A DNA stretch of 64,000 bases from Hyalangium versicolor (GCF_020103695.1 NZ_JAHXBF010000003.1:620001-684000); one strand, 5' to 3'; shown: positions 25,494 to 34,811, numbered from the stretch's first letter. Program-made: numbers and translations. The notes: generated by a model not told the origin, from the sequence alone.

Positions 25494-27007
25494 GCGAATC
25501 CTCGGCTCTGGCCTCGTCCGGGTCGTTCCTGGGCAAGGCCGGTCCCCTGGTGTTGGCCCGGCTGTTCACTGCCGGGCTGACGCTGTCCATTCCGCTCGTC
25601 CTGGCTCGGGTGCTGAGCCTGGAGGAGTACGGGACGTACTACCAACTCTTCCTGATCGCCACGACGCTGCAGTACGTGCTGCCGTTCGGCGTGGTGCAGA
25701 GCCTCTACTACTTCCTGCCTCGCGCGGAGCAGAAGCGGCCCTACCTGGGCCAGACGATGCTCTTCGTGACGATGGCGGGGCTGGTGGGGGCTGGGCTGGT
25801 GGCGGCGCTGCTGGGGCCGGTGTCGGGGCTGTTCTCCAACCCGGCGCTCCTGCAGTTCCGTTGGCCGCTGGCCATCTACACGGCGCTGCTGATCGGCGGG
25901 TTCCCGCTGGAGGTGTCGCTCACGAGCCAGGGGCGCACACGGCATTCGGCCGTGGTGTACCTGGTGTCGGACACCCTGCGGGCGCTGGCCATGGTGGTGC
26001 CGTGCCTGCTGGGCACCTCGCTGAACGGGATGATGGTGGCGGTGTGCCTGTTCACTGGCCTGCGCTACCTGGCCGCGTGGGCTGTCGCGCTCAAGGGCTC
26101 CACGGGGCCGTTGATGGATGGGCGGCTGCTGAAGGAGCAGCTCGTGTACGCGGCTCCGTTCGGGGCGGCCATGGCGTTGTCCATTCCGCAGCAGAACGCG
26201 CACTTCTATGTGGTGGCGAGCGCGGTGGCTCCGGCGCTGTACGCGCTCTATCGCGTGGGTTGCTTCCAACTGCCGGTGGTGGACCTCCTTTATACGCCCA
26301 CGAGCGAGGTGCTGATGGTGCGCCTGGGCGAGCTGGAGAAGGCAGGACGGCTCGAGGAGGCAGTGGTGGCCTTCCGCGAGGCGGCCGGGAAGCTGGCCTT
26401 CGTGTTCCTGCCGGTCTCGGCGTTCCTGTTCGCCGCGGCGCCCGAGTTCGTCTCCGCGCTCTTCGGCGCGAAGTTCCTCCCCGCGGTGCCCATCTTCCGG
26501 GTGAGCGTGCTGGGGGTGGTGCTGGCCATCCTGCCGATGGATGGCGTGCTGCGAGCCCGAGGCCACACACGGGCCATCTTCGTCTCGTACCTCATCAAGG
26601 CGGTGGTGACGGCGCCGCTGGTGTGGTGGGGCGTGCAGCGGTTCGGGATGAAGGGCGGCATCGTCTCGTGGGCGGTGGCGGAGCTGGTGGGCAAGGCGAC
26701 GCTGTTGGCCCGAGTGCCCGCCGCACTGTCTACTCCCGAGCAGCCGCTGCGCATCCGCGACGTCATCCCCTGGCCGGAGCTGGGCAAGGCGGCGCTGGCG
26801 GCCGTGGCGGCTGCGGTGGGCATCTTCGCCCTGCGGGCTGGGACGGTGAGTGCGTGGGTTCGGCTGCCCGAGGGCTTCGTCTGGCGGGTATTGCCGCTGG
26901 CGGTGGCCGGGCTGTTGTTCGTCATTGGATATGTGGCGGTGCTGTACGCCACGGGGATCCGTCCGCTGCGCGTGCTGGCGGGGATTCGGTCCCGCGGGGC
27001 GGCGTGA
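25490..27007 (+). CDS. exoM: ExoM, Wzx-type repeat-unit flippase
   Basis: The 505-residue polytopic membrane protein of the MATE/Wzx superfamily has about 12-14 helices and a characteristic N-terminal segment (GPLVLARLFTAGLTLSIPLV, then LSLEEYGTYYQLFLIATTLQ). It moves the undecaprenyl-linked spore-coat repeat unit across the inner membrane. The GTG at 25490 overlaps the exoL stop (GTGA). Gene order makes it the counterpart of MXAN_3260 (ExoM). No Wzy polymerase (ExoJ) is in the window; in M. xanthus that gene is also at a separate locus. Confidence 0.9.
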   Translation: MSESSALASSGSFLGKAGPLVLARLFTAGLTLSIPLVLARVLSLEEYGTYYQLFLIATTLQYVLPFGVVQSLYYFLPRAEQKRPYLGQTMLFVTMAGLVGAGLVAALLGPVSGLFSNPALLQFRWPLAIYTALLIGGFPLEVSLTSQGRTRHSAVVYLVSDTLRALAMVVPCLLGTSLNGMMVAVCLFTGLRYLAAWAVALKGSTGPLMDGRLLKEQLVYAAPFGAAMALSIPQQNAHFYVVASAVAPALYALYRVGCFQLPVVDLLYTPTSEVLMVRLGELEKAGRLEEAVVAFREAAGKLAFVFLPVSAFLFAAAPEFVSALFGAKFLPAVPIFRVSVLGVVLAILPMDGVLRARGHTRAIFVSYLIKAVVTAPLVWWGVQRFGMKGGIVSWAVAELVGKATLLARVPAALSTPEQPLRIRDVIPWPELGKAALAAVAAAVGIFALRAGTVSAWVRLPEGFVWRVLPLAVAGLLFVIGYVAVLYATGIRPLRVLAGIRSRGAA

Positions 27008-27096
27008 TCGGTTTGTTACCTACTCTGGGAAGAGGACTTCCCTCCCCAGAGGCCGGTACCTAGCTTGCGGTCCACTGGTTGGTTCGGGAGGGCGTG

Positions 27097-27609
27097 ATGG
27101 GGTTGGATGCGATGACGTTGTATCGGCTCGCGCGCAAGCTGTATCAGCGCGGGGTTCCTGTGTTGCCGCAGGTGCTGCGAAAGGCCATCTACTATCTGCA
27201 CAGCTCGTACATCCCGTACGAGGCAGAGCTGGGAGAGGGAACGCAGCTCGGGTATGGCGGTATCGGGGTTGTCATCCACAAGGCGACGAAGATGGGGCGC
27301 CATTGCCTCATCTCCCAGCAGGTGACCATCGGCGGCCGTTCGGGTATCGAAGGCGCGCCGGTGATCGGGGACTACGTCCGGATTGGCGCGGGCGCGAAGA
27401 TCCTCGGCAACATCCACATTGGCGACTTCGCGGTGATTGGCGCGAACGCGGTGGTGCTCAAGGACGTGCCGGCGGCCACGGTCGTCGCGGGGGTGCCGGC
27501 CAAGGTGCTCCGCAAGGATCCGGATCCGCTCACCACGTACCAGCGTGAGATGGGGCTGCTGCCTCGGCGGCAGGTACCTTCGGAATCCCTGGAAGTGCCG
27601 CTCCAATAG
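27097..27609 (+). CDS. exoN: ExoN, left-handed beta-helix serine O-acetyltransferase-like enzyme
   Basis: The 170-residue cytosolic acyltransferase has a helical N-terminus followed by hexapeptide repeats ([54 protein letters not shown]) and a catalytic His in VVIHKAT. The C-terminal tail ([13 protein letters not shown]) is extra. It probably O-acetylates a sugar in the coat polysaccharide rather than making cysteine precursor, given its neighbours. Upstream the frame opens at TTG 27079; I prefer ATG 27097 with GGGAGG upstream. It sits between exoM and exoO as MXAN_3261 does; I give the name by position. Confidence 0.75.
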   Translation: MGLDAMTLYRLARKLYQRGVPVLPQVLRKAIYYLHSSYIPYEAELGEGTQLGYGGIGVVIHKATKMGRHCLISQQVTIGGRSGIEGAPVIGDYVRIGAGAKILGNIHIGDFAVIGANAVVLKDVPAATVVAGVPAKVLRKDPDPLTTYQREMGLLPRRQVPSESLEVPLQ

Positions 27610-27627
27610 TCAGGAGACCCGAGCGTC

Positions 27628-28686
27628 ATGCGCGTGCTCCTCATTGGCGACTACCCGCCTCCGTATGGCGGGGTGGCGATTCACGTACAGCAACTTCATC
27701 GATTTCTTCGCGGGCGCGGTGTCGAGGCGAAGGTGTTGGACATCGGTAAAGGCGGCCGGCCGGCTCCGGACGTCATCCCTGTCCAGTCCCTCTCGCGGTT
27801 CGGACTGCGGCTCGCGGGATTCTTGAGCGCTGGGTGGACGGTGCATGTCCACACCAGCGGCAACAACCCGAAGTCCTGGATGCTGGCCGCGGCTGCTGCG
27901 GTGCCGGCGCCCCGGTCTCCTCGGGTGATCACTCTGCACTCGGGGCTGCTGCCGGATTTCCTGGCGGGCTCACCGGCGCGCAGGGCGCTGGCTCGGGCCG
28001 CGCTCGCGGGGTACTCGCGGGTGGTGGCGGTGTCGCAGGCGGTGAAGGCGGCGCTCGTCGGGTGTGGTGTTCCCGAGGGGAAGATCGTCGTCCAGCCGGC
28101 GTTCTGTGCCTCGGAGGTACAGCCAGGGCCGGTGACGGCGGCCGTGGAGCTGGCGAGGTCCCGCCGCAAGCCTCTGCTGGCCATGGCGCACCACCCGTCG
28201 CCCGTCTATGGGCGCCTGGTGATGTTCCGCGCCCTCCGATTGATCGCGGAGGAGTTGCCAGGCGTGGGGCTCGCGGTGTTCGGGCCGGGGACGAGGACTG
28301 CCGAGTTCGCTCGCGACGCTCGTGAGACGCACGTGGCTCCGTACCTGGAGGACCTGGGCGAGCTGGATCACGAGGAGGTGCTGGGCCTTCTGTCGAGGTG
28401 CGACGCGTTCATCCGGCCCACGACGCATGACGGGGATGCCATCTCGGTGCGTGAGGCGCTGGCGCTCGGGGTGCCGTGCGTGGCCAGCGACGTGTGCACG
28501 CGGCCGGAGGGGACGTACCTGTTCCAGGCGGGGCATGCGCCGGACCTGGCGCTGCGCGTGAGGCAGGCGCTCGTGGAGGGACCGGCGGAGACGAGTTCTC
28601 CGGATGCGGGCCCCGTGCTGCTCCGGCTGTACGAGGAGCTGTCCGAGCCGAGGTTCGAGGGTCAGCGGCCGGCCATGGCCACTTGA
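27628..28686 (+). CDS. exoO: ExoO, GT4-family glycosyltransferase
   Basis: The 352-residue GT-B enzyme has an N-terminal glycine-rich loop LLIGDYPPPYGGVAIHV, a linker, and the C-terminal donor site with GVGLAVFGPGTR and the EX7E-type segment THDGDAISVREALALG. It adds one sugar to the undecaprenyl-linked repeat unit on the cytosolic face. The catalytic-domain motif HHPSPVYGRL is in the usual place. AGGAG lies upstream of the ATG. Confidence 0.88.
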   Translation: MRVLLIGDYPPPYGGVAIHVQQLHRFLRGRGVEAKVLDIGKGGRPAPDVIPVQSLSRFGLRLAGFLSAGWTVHVHTSGNNPKSWMLAAAAAVPAPRSPRVITLHSGLLPDFLAGSPARRALARAALAGYSRVVAVSQAVKAALVGCGVPEGKIVVQPAFCASEVQPGPVTAAVELARSRRKPLLAMAHHPSPVYGRLVMFRALRLIAEELPGVGLAVFGPGTRTAEFARDARETHVAPYLEDLGELDHEEVLGLLSRCDAFIRPTTHDGDAISVREALALGVPCVASDVCTRPEGTYLFQAGHAPDLALRVRQALVEGPAETSSPDAGPVLLRLYEELSEPRFEGQRPAMAT

Positions 28687-28707
28687 GAGAGATAGAGGAG
28701 ACGAGAC

Positions 28708-29910
28708 ATGCGGCGGAGCGAAGAACTGGATCTGGCACGCCGGGCCCTGCGGGGGCGGGACCTGGTGGTGTTCTCCAACGACTGGGACGGAGATCCTCTG
28801 TCCAAGGTCCACATCATGCGGATCCTCTCGAGAGAGAACCGCGTGCTGTGGGTGAACAGCATCGGCAACCGTGCGCCGAAGGCCAACACGCACGATCTGC
28901 AGCGCATCTGGAGGAAGCTGTCCTCGTTCACCGAGGGCATTCGCGAGGTGGAGCCCAACCTCTTCGTGCTGGCACCGCTGGCCATCCCGTTCTACGGCTC
29001 GGAGGTGGTGCGGACCACGAACCGAGAGCTGCTGCGGCTGCAGGTGAAGCGGGCGATGAAGCAGCTGCACTTCAAGCGTCCCATTTCGTGGTCGTTCCTG
29101 CCGGCGTCGGCGCCGGTGTCGGGCACTCTGGGCGAGGAGTTCGTCGTCTACCATTGCGTGGACGAGTTCTCCGCGTTCAGCGACACCAACGGCAAGCACA
29201 TCGCGGAGTTGGAGGAGCGGCTGCTGCGGAAGGCGGACCTGGTCATCACCTCGGCCGAGCGCCTGCGCGAGAACAAGGCGAAGGTGAACCCGAACACGGT
29301 GCTGGTGCGGCACGGTGTGGACTACCAGCACTTCGTGAAGGCGTGTGACGCGGCCACGGAGATTCCGGAGGACATCGCGAAGCTGCCCAAGCCCATCATC
29401 GGCTTCTTCGGGCTGATGGCGGACTGGGTGGATCAGGAGGCGATGATCGCCACGGCCAAGGCGCACCCCGAGGGCTCGGTGGTCGTCATCGGCAAGGTGG
29501 CGCCGGACTGCGACGTGTCGGCGATGAAGGCGGTGCCGAACATCCACTTCCTGGGCCGCAAGCCGTACGCGAGCCTGCCAGGCTACTGCCGAGCGTTCGA
29601 CGTCGCGCTGATGCCCTTCAAGGTGAACGAGCTGACGCTCAACGCCAACCCGCTGAAGGTGCGCGAGTACCTGGCTGCGGGGCTCCCGGTGGTGTCCACG
29701 GACATTCCCGAGGTGCGCAAGGTGGGGCTGTGCAAGCTGGCTACCTCCACGGAGGACTTCGTGGCCAAGGTGGACGAGTGCCTCGCAGAGGGCGCTGGTC
29801 CGAGCCGCGAACGAGCCGAGCGCATCTTCCACGAGAGCTGGGACGCCCGTGTCGAGGAGATCCGCGGCTACGTGGGTGAGGCCATGCTCAAGGCGGGACG
29901 CGGTCTGTAG
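28708..29910 (+). CDS. exoP: ExoP, GT4-like glycosyltransferase
   Basis: The 400-residue protein is a GT-B glycosyltransferase of the type acting on lipid-linked repeat units. Landmarks are FSNDWDGDPLSKVHIMRIL, VYHCVDEFSAF, RHGVDYQHF, the donor-side IIGFFGLMADWVDQEAM and LNANPLKVREYLAAGLPVVS. The DxF-type YHCVDEFSAF motif resembles teichuronic or EPS glycosyltransferases. GAGGAG precedes the ATG. It is the last gene of the exoL-P operon; the next operon converges 21 bases later. Confidence 0.88.
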   Translation: MRRSEELDLARRALRGRDLVVFSNDWDGDPLSKVHIMRILSRENRVLWVNSIGNRAPKANTHDLQRIWRKLSSFTEGIREVEPNLFVLAPLAIPFYGSEVVRTTNRELLRLQVKRAMKQLHFKRPISWSFLPASAPVSGTLGEEFVVYHCVDEFSAFSDTNGKHIAELEERLLRKADLVITSAERLRENKAKVNPNTVLVRHGVDYQHFVKACDAATEIPEDIAKLPKPIIGFFGLMADWVDQEAMIATAKAHPEGSVVVIGKVAPDCDVSAMKAVPNIHFLGRKPYASLPGYCRAFDVALMPFKVNELTLNANPLKVREYLAAGLPVVSTDIPEVRKVGLCKLATSTEDFVAKVDECLAEGAGPSRERAERIFHESWDARVEEIRGYVGEAMLKAGRGL

Positions 29911-29931
29911 TGCTTTTCGGAGCGTGAGGGC

Positions 29932-31116
29932 TCAGGGGGTATCGGCGGAGGCCCGTCCGGTGATGACGGCCTCCAGCCGTGCGTACCGGGCGGACACGCG
30001 AGCGTAGTCCTTGGGAGAGATGGCCGGAGCGTCGAGTGCTCGGGCCAGCTCCGCATGGGCTTCCAGGTAGTGAGCGGCGGGGATTCCGCATCGCAGCTCG
30101 AGCATCCGGGCGGCTTCCGGCTCGGAGAGCAACAGGGGAACGCCGAGCCGATCCTGCATGAGCTGGCGCAGGTGGCGGGCCAGCTCGGGCAGCAGCTCGC
30201 GTTCGACTTTGGCACGGCGCGCGAGCCATCCCATGGACTGCACGTACTCCAGTGACGAGCGATGGCGCTCGGGGAGTTGGGGCCTGGGGGCTCCGAAGCG
30301 AGTGCCTCGGGCGAAGGCGTAGAGCCCTCCTACCGCGAGGCACTGGAGCGCGAACACCCAGAGCCCGCGAGACAGGGGAGGCGGGGGTACCGCCGTATGG
30401 TGGAACTCGTCGAACACGAGAGGCCCCCGAGCAGCGAGCGCGTCCCAGAACCGGAGGTTGTCGAGGAGTTCGATCCGCCGATTCTCGGCGAGGTCCGTTC
30501 CCGCGGCCACGTACACCTCGCCCTGTCCCATTCCGAGCCGCCAGAGCACGACGCTGTTGCCCTGGCCGGCGAGGGGCACGGCCTCCGCGAGGCCCACGGA
30601 GACACCGTGCTCACGTGACACGCGGAAGTGCTTCAGGTCACGCGCGGCACCCACGGGGAGCCAGAAGCCCACGGTGGTGCCTCCCGGGTCCTGTTCTCCC
30701 TGAGGGAGTCCCGACTCATCCGCGGGCAACCAGGGGCCCTGCTCCAATTGCAGGAAGTCATCGAGAGCGGGCTGGCCCGAGTTCTTCTCCCGGGAGGTGA
30801 GGACGACGAGTGTTCCTCCTGAGCGGACGAATCGCTCCAGTGCCTCCACCTCCGCTGGGGACACGGCCCGAGCGTGGGGAGCCGGGATGACGACGGTCCG
30901 TGTGCCAGGAGGCAGCGCTTCGAGGGACTCCTGGTGAGCGGTGACCGTGGCGCCGCCCTCTTGCATATAGAGGTAGAGGGCGCGCAGCCCGAGCGGGCCG
31001 GGATTGTCCACGGAGGGAACCGTGGACTCGGGCGGAGCCTGTCGCGTCACGAGCCCCATCGCCGCCGCGAGGGTGATGAGGAGCCCGAAGAAGAGGAAGG
31101 TGCGCAGGTTCTTCAT
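29932..31116 (-). CDS. DUF4350 membrane-anchored protein
   Basis: The 394-residue protein has an N-terminal helix (FLFFGLLITLAAAMGLVT) and the DUF4350 domain (NPGPLGLRALYLYMQEGG, RFVRSGGTLVVLTS, LVFDEFHHTAV). A second helix (LWVFALQCLAVGGLYAFARG) precedes a helical cytosolic tail. DUF4350 proteins usually travel with a MoxR ATPase, a DUF58 protein and a DUF4129 protein. Here only DUF4129 is adjacent (four-base overlap), and the MoxR and DUF58 partners are not in the window. Substrate unknown. Confidence 0.85.
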   Translation of the reverse strand: MKNLRTFLFFGLLITLAAAMGLVTRQAPPESTVPSVDNPGPLGLRALYLYMQEGGATVTAHQESLEALPPGTRTVVIPAPHARAVSPAEVEALERFVRSGGTLVVLTSREKNSGQPALDDFLQLEQGPWLPADESGLPQGEQDPGGTTVGFWLPVGAARDLKHFRVSREHGVSVGLAEAVPLAGQGNSVVLWRLGMGQGEVYVAAGTDLAENRRIELLDNLRFWDALAARGPLVFDEFHHTAVPPPPLSRGLWVFALQCLAVGGLYAFARGTRFGAPRPQLPERHRSSLEYVQSMGWLARRAKVERELLPELARHLRQLMQDRLGVPLLLSEPEAARMLELRCGIPAAHYLEAHAELARALDAPAISPKDYARVSARYARLEAVITGRASADTP

Positions 31117-31994
31117 GCCGCCTCTCCAGGGGAAGAAACCTGCAGGCGTTCCACATCCGCCAGGAAGCGCGAGGCCTCCTCGGCTTGCACGGGGGACAGC
31201 GAATAGAAGGCGCGGTCGTACCAGCGCACGAGCCGCTCCACCTCCTGGACGAGGGGGGCGGGGGCTCCGCGTCCAGGCAGCTCGGCGGCGAGTTCCCGGT
31301 TGGTCTTCACTCGGTCGGGGCGGGCCAGCTGGCGCTCTTCCAGGGTGGACAAGAGGGCCAGCAGCCCCTGGCGGATGGCCTCGCGCGGGGTGGAGGCGAG
31401 TGCCTCTCGGGCTCGTCGGAGGTGCTCACGAGGCGAGTCGAGTTCGAGCGGAGCGGCTTCTCCCGGTGTGCCGAGCGCCTGGGCTCCTTCAGGGCGGCGC
31501 TGACGTCGGAACCGCAATGCCGCCCAGAGCACGACGGCGAGGGCCAACCCGAGCATTACGGCTCGGGTGGCGATGGAGAAGGTCTGTGCGCCTCGGGACT
31601 GGAAGAAGCTGTCGAGCCAGGCATTGAGCTGGCGCAAGAGCCTCTGGAGGATATCGGTGTTGCGCTTGCGAGCCTGGGCGAACTCGGGCCGGTCGAGGAT
31701 GGCGCGGAGCCGGTCCGGGCTGCTCGGGGGCACGGGCTCCTGGGCGTGCGCTTCCTCTTCCTGGAGTGCACAGGCGGCTCGCAGCCGGGTCACCACGTCG
31801 CGGGCGAGTTGCTCTGGGGGGACATCTCCGGAGGGGCGCAGTGGGAGCCCACCCGCGCGAGATTCGAGGCCTTCCAGGATGGCGCCGAGCTCCGCGGGGC
31901 GGCTCTTGGAGGTCTCCTCGATGAGCCGGACGTTGGCCTCCAGGTCCGCGCAGGGCACCGAGGCGAGGAGCAGGGGCAGGGCGAGGGTCAGCAC
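31113..31994 (-). CDS. DUF4129-domain membrane protein
   Basis: The 293-residue protein has a signal peptide (MLTLALPLLLASVPC), a predicted periplasmic helical region of about 140 residues and one transmembrane helix (AVMLGLALAVVLWAALRF). The C-terminal cytosolic DUF4129 domain contains RVKTNRELAAELPG and VERLVRWYDRAFYSLSPVQA. GTG start at 31994. It forms an operon with the DUF4350 gene and the upstream polytopic protein. Confidence 0.82.
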   Translation of the reverse strand: MLTLALPLLLASVPCADLEANVRLIEETSKSRPAELGAILEGLESRAGGLPLRPSGDVPPEQLARDVVTRLRAACALQEEEAHAQEPVPPSSPDRLRAILDRPEFAQARKRNTDILQRLLRQLNAWLDSFFQSRGAQTFSIATRAVMLGLALAVVLWAALRFRRQRRPEGAQALGTPGEAAPLELDSPREHLRRAREALASTPREAIRQGLLALLSTLEERQLARPDRVKTNRELAAELPGRGAPAPLVQEVERLVRWYDRAFYSLSPVQAEEASRFLADVERLQVSSPGEAA

Positions 31995-32018
31995 GAGACG
32001 CTCACGAGAGGCGCTCCA

Positions 32019-33059
32019 TCAAGGAGCGGGGCGGAGGGTGTCGAGGCGGCGTCCGAGGTCCAGGCCTTCCCGGCGCATCCGCATGTCCAGGTAGAACATG
32101 GCGTAGAAGACGAGGGCGAGGGGAGTGAAGACGGACTGTCCGAAGACCTGGAACAGCTCCACGGGGACGAGGAGGGCCTGGGGGATGGGATGTTCCGCCG
32201 CGGCGGAGGGGTCGGTCAGTTGGCCATAGGCGGCGCGGAGGATCCAGGAGGGGAGGCTGAAGACGAAGCTGGCCGCGATGACGATGCCGGACAGGGCGGT
32301 GAAGAGGACCATGGCCCGGACTTTCACCCGGCCCATGAAGCCGGGAGCGATGCGGCCCGAGATGAGTGCTCCCGAGCGCCGGAATGCGGCGACAGCGGAC
32401 AGATCCTCCATGGCGAACACGGAAGCAAGGAGGGAGAAGCGAAGGAAGTACCAGAGGAACGCGGCCAGCCATCCGAGGCCCACCACGAGGGTGCCTCCGA
32501 CGGCGAGCACGATGCCCAGGACGCTGGCGCCCGAACTGGCGGCGGATTTTCCCAGGAGTGCGCCCGCTCCGAAGAGCAGTCCCCCCGGGATCATCAGCAG
32601 CAGGGTGATCCCTGCGCCCCAGAGCAGGGATAGGAGGTACGCGCCCGTGAAGGAGCCCAATTGGCGCAGGCCTCGGCGCAGTCCATCCGCGGGGCGCGAG
32701 GGTTCTCCGAGCTGGAGCGGCACGACGTACCGGGTGATGACGAGGGTGGCGAGCCAGTAGCTCCAGATGACGACGATGGAGAGGAGGGAGAGGGAGCCCA
32801 TCATCGTGCCGACATCGCCGAGGACCCCCATGGGGTCGGCTTCGATGCGGGCCTGGACCGCCTTGTTGCCCTGCATGAGGGCGTTGGTGTGCTCGAGGAA
32901 GAGCGTGACGCCCTTGGCGAGGATGTAGTTGACGAGCTCGAAGCCGAGGCAGAGGACGAAGAGCGGTATGAGATGGGCGCGCCAGAAGATGGCGGAGCGG
33001 TCGATGAGCTCGCCGAGGGCGAGCGGACGCAGGTCCTTGATGCCAGAGGAGGTGCTCAC
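32019..33059 (-). CDS. Polytopic membrane protein (glycerophosphodiesterase membrane-domain-like)
   Basis: The 346-residue protein starts SSGIKDLRPLALGELIDRSA and has about six long helices (for example GTLVVGLGWLAAFLWYFLRF and VKVRAMVLFTALSGIVIAAS). The pattern LGEILDRS followed by six helices is seen in proteins with the membrane domain that also precedes glycerophosphoryl diester phosphodiesterases. No catalytic domain is attached. GTG start at 33059. Same strand and spacing (24 bases) as the DUF4129/DUF4350 pair, so probably one unit. Function unknown. Confidence 0.75.
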   Translation of the reverse strand: MSTSSGIKDLRPLALGELIDRSAIFWRAHLIPLFVLCLGFELVNYILAKGVTLFLEHTNALMQGNKAVQARIEADPMGVLGDVGTMMGSLSLLSIVVIWSYWLATLVITRYVVPLQLGEPSRPADGLRRGLRQLGSFTGAYLLSLLWGAGITLLLMIPGGLLFGAGALLGKSAASSGASVLGIVLAVGGTLVVGLGWLAAFLWYFLRFSLLASVFAMEDLSAVAAFRRSGALISGRIAPGFMGRVKVRAMVLFTALSGIVIAASFVFSLPSWILRAAYGQLTDPSAAAEHPIPQALLVPVELFQVFGQSVFTPLALVFYAMFYLDMRMRREGLDLGRRLDTLRPAP

Positions 33060-33081
33060 AGGAGGGGCAGCATACCGCGAC

Positions 33082-33711
33082 TCACTCCGGCACCTGGAGG
33101 GAGAGCGAGCTGGGGCGCAGCAGGGCTCGGGCCACGGCGGCGGGATCTTCGGCCTCCAGGACGGCGGAGATGACGGCGAACCCGAAAGCCCCGGGCACCT
33201 GGAGGGCTCTTTCGGGAGTCAGCCCTCCGAGCGCGAGGGCCGGGCACTCCAGGGAAGCGGCCAGAGCTCGGAACCCGTCCAGGCCCAGGGGTGGACGGGT
33301 ATCTCCCGGCTTGGAGCCCGGGGCAAAGACGGGGCTCACCAGGGCCAGGTCGGCGCCACGAGCGAGCCGGGCTTCTTCCACGTCATGGACGGCGACGCTG
33401 ACCCGCCGCCCGGCGGGCAGGTGAGGACGCACGTCCTCCACGGTGGGGCCATGGGCCGGGAGGTGCAGGTGCGCGTCGACCAGGAGCGCCACATCCAACC
33501 TCCCGTTGACGAAGAGCGGGTTTCCGCGTGAGTGGCACAGCTCCGCCAGCGACCTTGCCTCTTCCAGGAAGGTGCGCGCGGGAGCGTCCGGGTGACGGTG
33601 CTGGACGGCGACCTCGGGCCCCGCCTCCAGCGCGCGTTCCAGGGCCGAGAGCAGCCGTGCCCGAGGAAGCCGCCAGTCGGTGATGATGATCAGCCGAGGC
33701 GGGGCCGACAC
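33082..33711 (-). CDS. thiE: Thiamine phosphate synthase-like protein (ThiE/TenI fold)
   Basis: The 209-residue protein is a small TIM barrel with ThiE/TenI landmarks: LVSPVFAPGSKPG (phosphate loop) and PALALGGLTPERA near the end. The first active-site block, usually QxRxK in ThiE, reads VQHRHPDAPAR, so the expected lysine is missing. The N-D pair region reads FVNGRLDVA. It may be a divergent ThiE or a TenI-like relative. The GTG start at 33711 overlaps the thiG stop by one base, so at least the context is thiamine synthesis. Confidence 0.72.
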   Translation of the reverse strand: MSAPPRLIIITDWRLPRARLLSALERALEAGPEVAVQHRHPDAPARTFLEEARSLAELCHSRGNPLFVNGRLDVALLVDAHLHLPAHGPTVEDVRPHLPAGRRVSVAVHDVEEARLARGADLALVSPVFAPGSKPGDTRPPLGLDGFRALAASLECPALALGGLTPERALQVPGAFGFAVISAVLEAEDPAAVARALLRPSSLSLQVPE

Positions 33712-34493
33712 TACTCGACGAGTCCCTGGAGGGGGCTGGAGGCGCTCCCGTAGGCCTTGCGTGGAATGCGGCCAGCGAGGAAGGCGTCCCGTCCTGCCTC
33801 CACGGCCTTGCGCATGGCGACGGCCATGCGGACCGGGTCCTTGGCGCCGGCGATGGCGGTGTTCATGAGGACGCCGTGCACGCCGAGCTCCATGGCGATG
33901 GCCGCGTCCGAGGCGGTGCCCACGCCGGCGTCGACGATGACAGGGACCTTCACGGTCTCGAGGATGAGGCGGATGTTGTGGGGATTGCGGATGCCGAGCC
34001 CCGAGCCGATGGGCGCCGCCAGCGGCATGACTGCCGCGCAGCCGAGATCCTCCAGCTTGCGGGCGGTGATGGGGTCATCGGAGGTGTAGGGCAGGACGGT
34101 GAAGCCCTCCTTGACGAGGACGCGCGCGGCCTTCAGCGTCTCCTCGACGTCAGGATAGAGGGTCTTCTCGTCGCCGAGCACCTCGAGCTTCACCCACTTG
34201 CTCATGCCGAGTTCCTCGGCGAGCCGGCAGGTGCGCACGGCGTCGTCGGCGGTGTAGCAGAGGGCGGTATTGGGGAGCAGGCGCATGCGCGAGGTGTCGA
34301 TCCAGTTCATCAGCGACGCCTCGCCGCGCGCCTGGAGATCCAAGCGGCGGACGGCGACGGTGACCATTTCGGCGCCGGAGGCCTCATGGCAGCGCTTCAT
34401 CACCTCATGGCTGGGGTACTTGCCCGTGCCGACGATGAGGCGGGACTGAAAGGTGACGCCCGCGAGGGTGAAGGGGGTATCCTGGATGCTCAT
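33711..34493 (-). CDS. thiG: Thiazole synthase
   Basis: The 260-residue ThiG forms the thiazole ring of thiamine from DXP, dehydroglycine or iminoglycine and ThiS-thiocarboxylate. Landmarks: [26 protein letters not shown], the Schiff-base lysine region [27 protein letters not shown] and [23 protein letters not shown] at 34493 with GGAG at the thiS stop. Length and motifs are fully standard. Confidence 0.95.
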   Translation of the reverse strand: MSIQDTPFTLAGVTFQSRLIVGTGKYPSHEVMKRCHEASGAEMVTVAVRRLDLQARGEASLMNWIDTSRMRLLPNTALCYTADDAVRTCRLAEELGMSKWVKLEVLGDEKTLYPDVEETLKAARVLVKEGFTVLPYTSDDPITARKLEDLGCAAVMPLAAPIGSGLGIRNPHNIRLILETVKVPVIVDAGVGTASDAAIAMELGVHGVLMNTAIAGAKDPVRMAVAMRKAVEAGRDAFLAGRIPRKAYGSASSPLQGLVE

Positions 34494-34501
34494 GTGTTCT
34501 C

Positions 34502-34705
34502 CTACCCGCCACCTACGAAGGTGACGATCTCTACGCGATCGTGAGGATGGAGGCGGTGCTCGGAGTGACGGGCTCGGCGGACCACCTCCGCGTTGACCTC
34601 CACGGCGACTCCGGGGCCGCTGCCGATCCGCAGCAGCTCGAGGAGGGCCGACAGGGTCGTACCCTCTGGCACCTCACGTGCTTCTCCGTTGACCCAAACC
34701 TCCAC
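34502..34705 (-). CDS. thiS: Sulfur carrier protein ThiS
   Basis: A 67-residue ubiquitin-like carrier begins [20 protein letters not shown] and ends EIVTFVGGG, giving the C-terminal Gly-Gly that is thiocarboxylated. I choose GTG 34705 because AAGGAG sits nine bases upstream and the length matches ThiS. GTG 34738 would lengthen it into the ribosome site. First gene of thiSGE; thiF and thiH/thiO are not in the window. Confidence 0.9.
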   Translation of the reverse strand: MEVWVNGEAREVPEGTTLSALLELLRIGSGPGVAVEVNAEVVRRARHSEHRLHPHDRVEIVTFVGGG

Positions 34706-34736
34706 GGGTGGTGGCTCCTTACCTGGAAGCCGACGC

Positions 34737-34763
34737 ACTACAAGTGCTCTCTGCCGCTGTCAA
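34737..34763 (-). promoter_or_regulatory. Possible sigma-70 promoter for thiSGE
   Basis: On the minus strand TTGACA (34763-34758) is followed after 15 bases by TGTAGT (34742-34737). The -35 is perfect; the -10 and spacing are weak. It predicts a start near 34729, upstream of the GTG at 34705. No TPP riboswitch motif is visible in the ~100-base gap. Confidence 0.35.
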
Positions 34764-34798
34764 CGCGTACGGACTGCTGCAGAGGAGGAAGGGCCCGC

Positions 34799-34804
34799 TA
34801 TACT
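34799..34804 (+). promoter_or_regulatory. TATACT -10 element next to an ATG (possible leaderless start)
   Basis: TATACT lies eight bases before the ATG at 34812. Initiation six to seven bases downstream would place the first transcribed base at or next to the start codon. No convincing -35 is seen. Confidence 0.35.
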
Positions 34805-34811
34805 CGCCCCC

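Noticed and set aside
34706..34811. TPP riboswitch upstream of thiSGE
   Set aside because: The ~100-base gap lacks the conserved CTGAGA and related helices on the relevant strand, and is probably too short.
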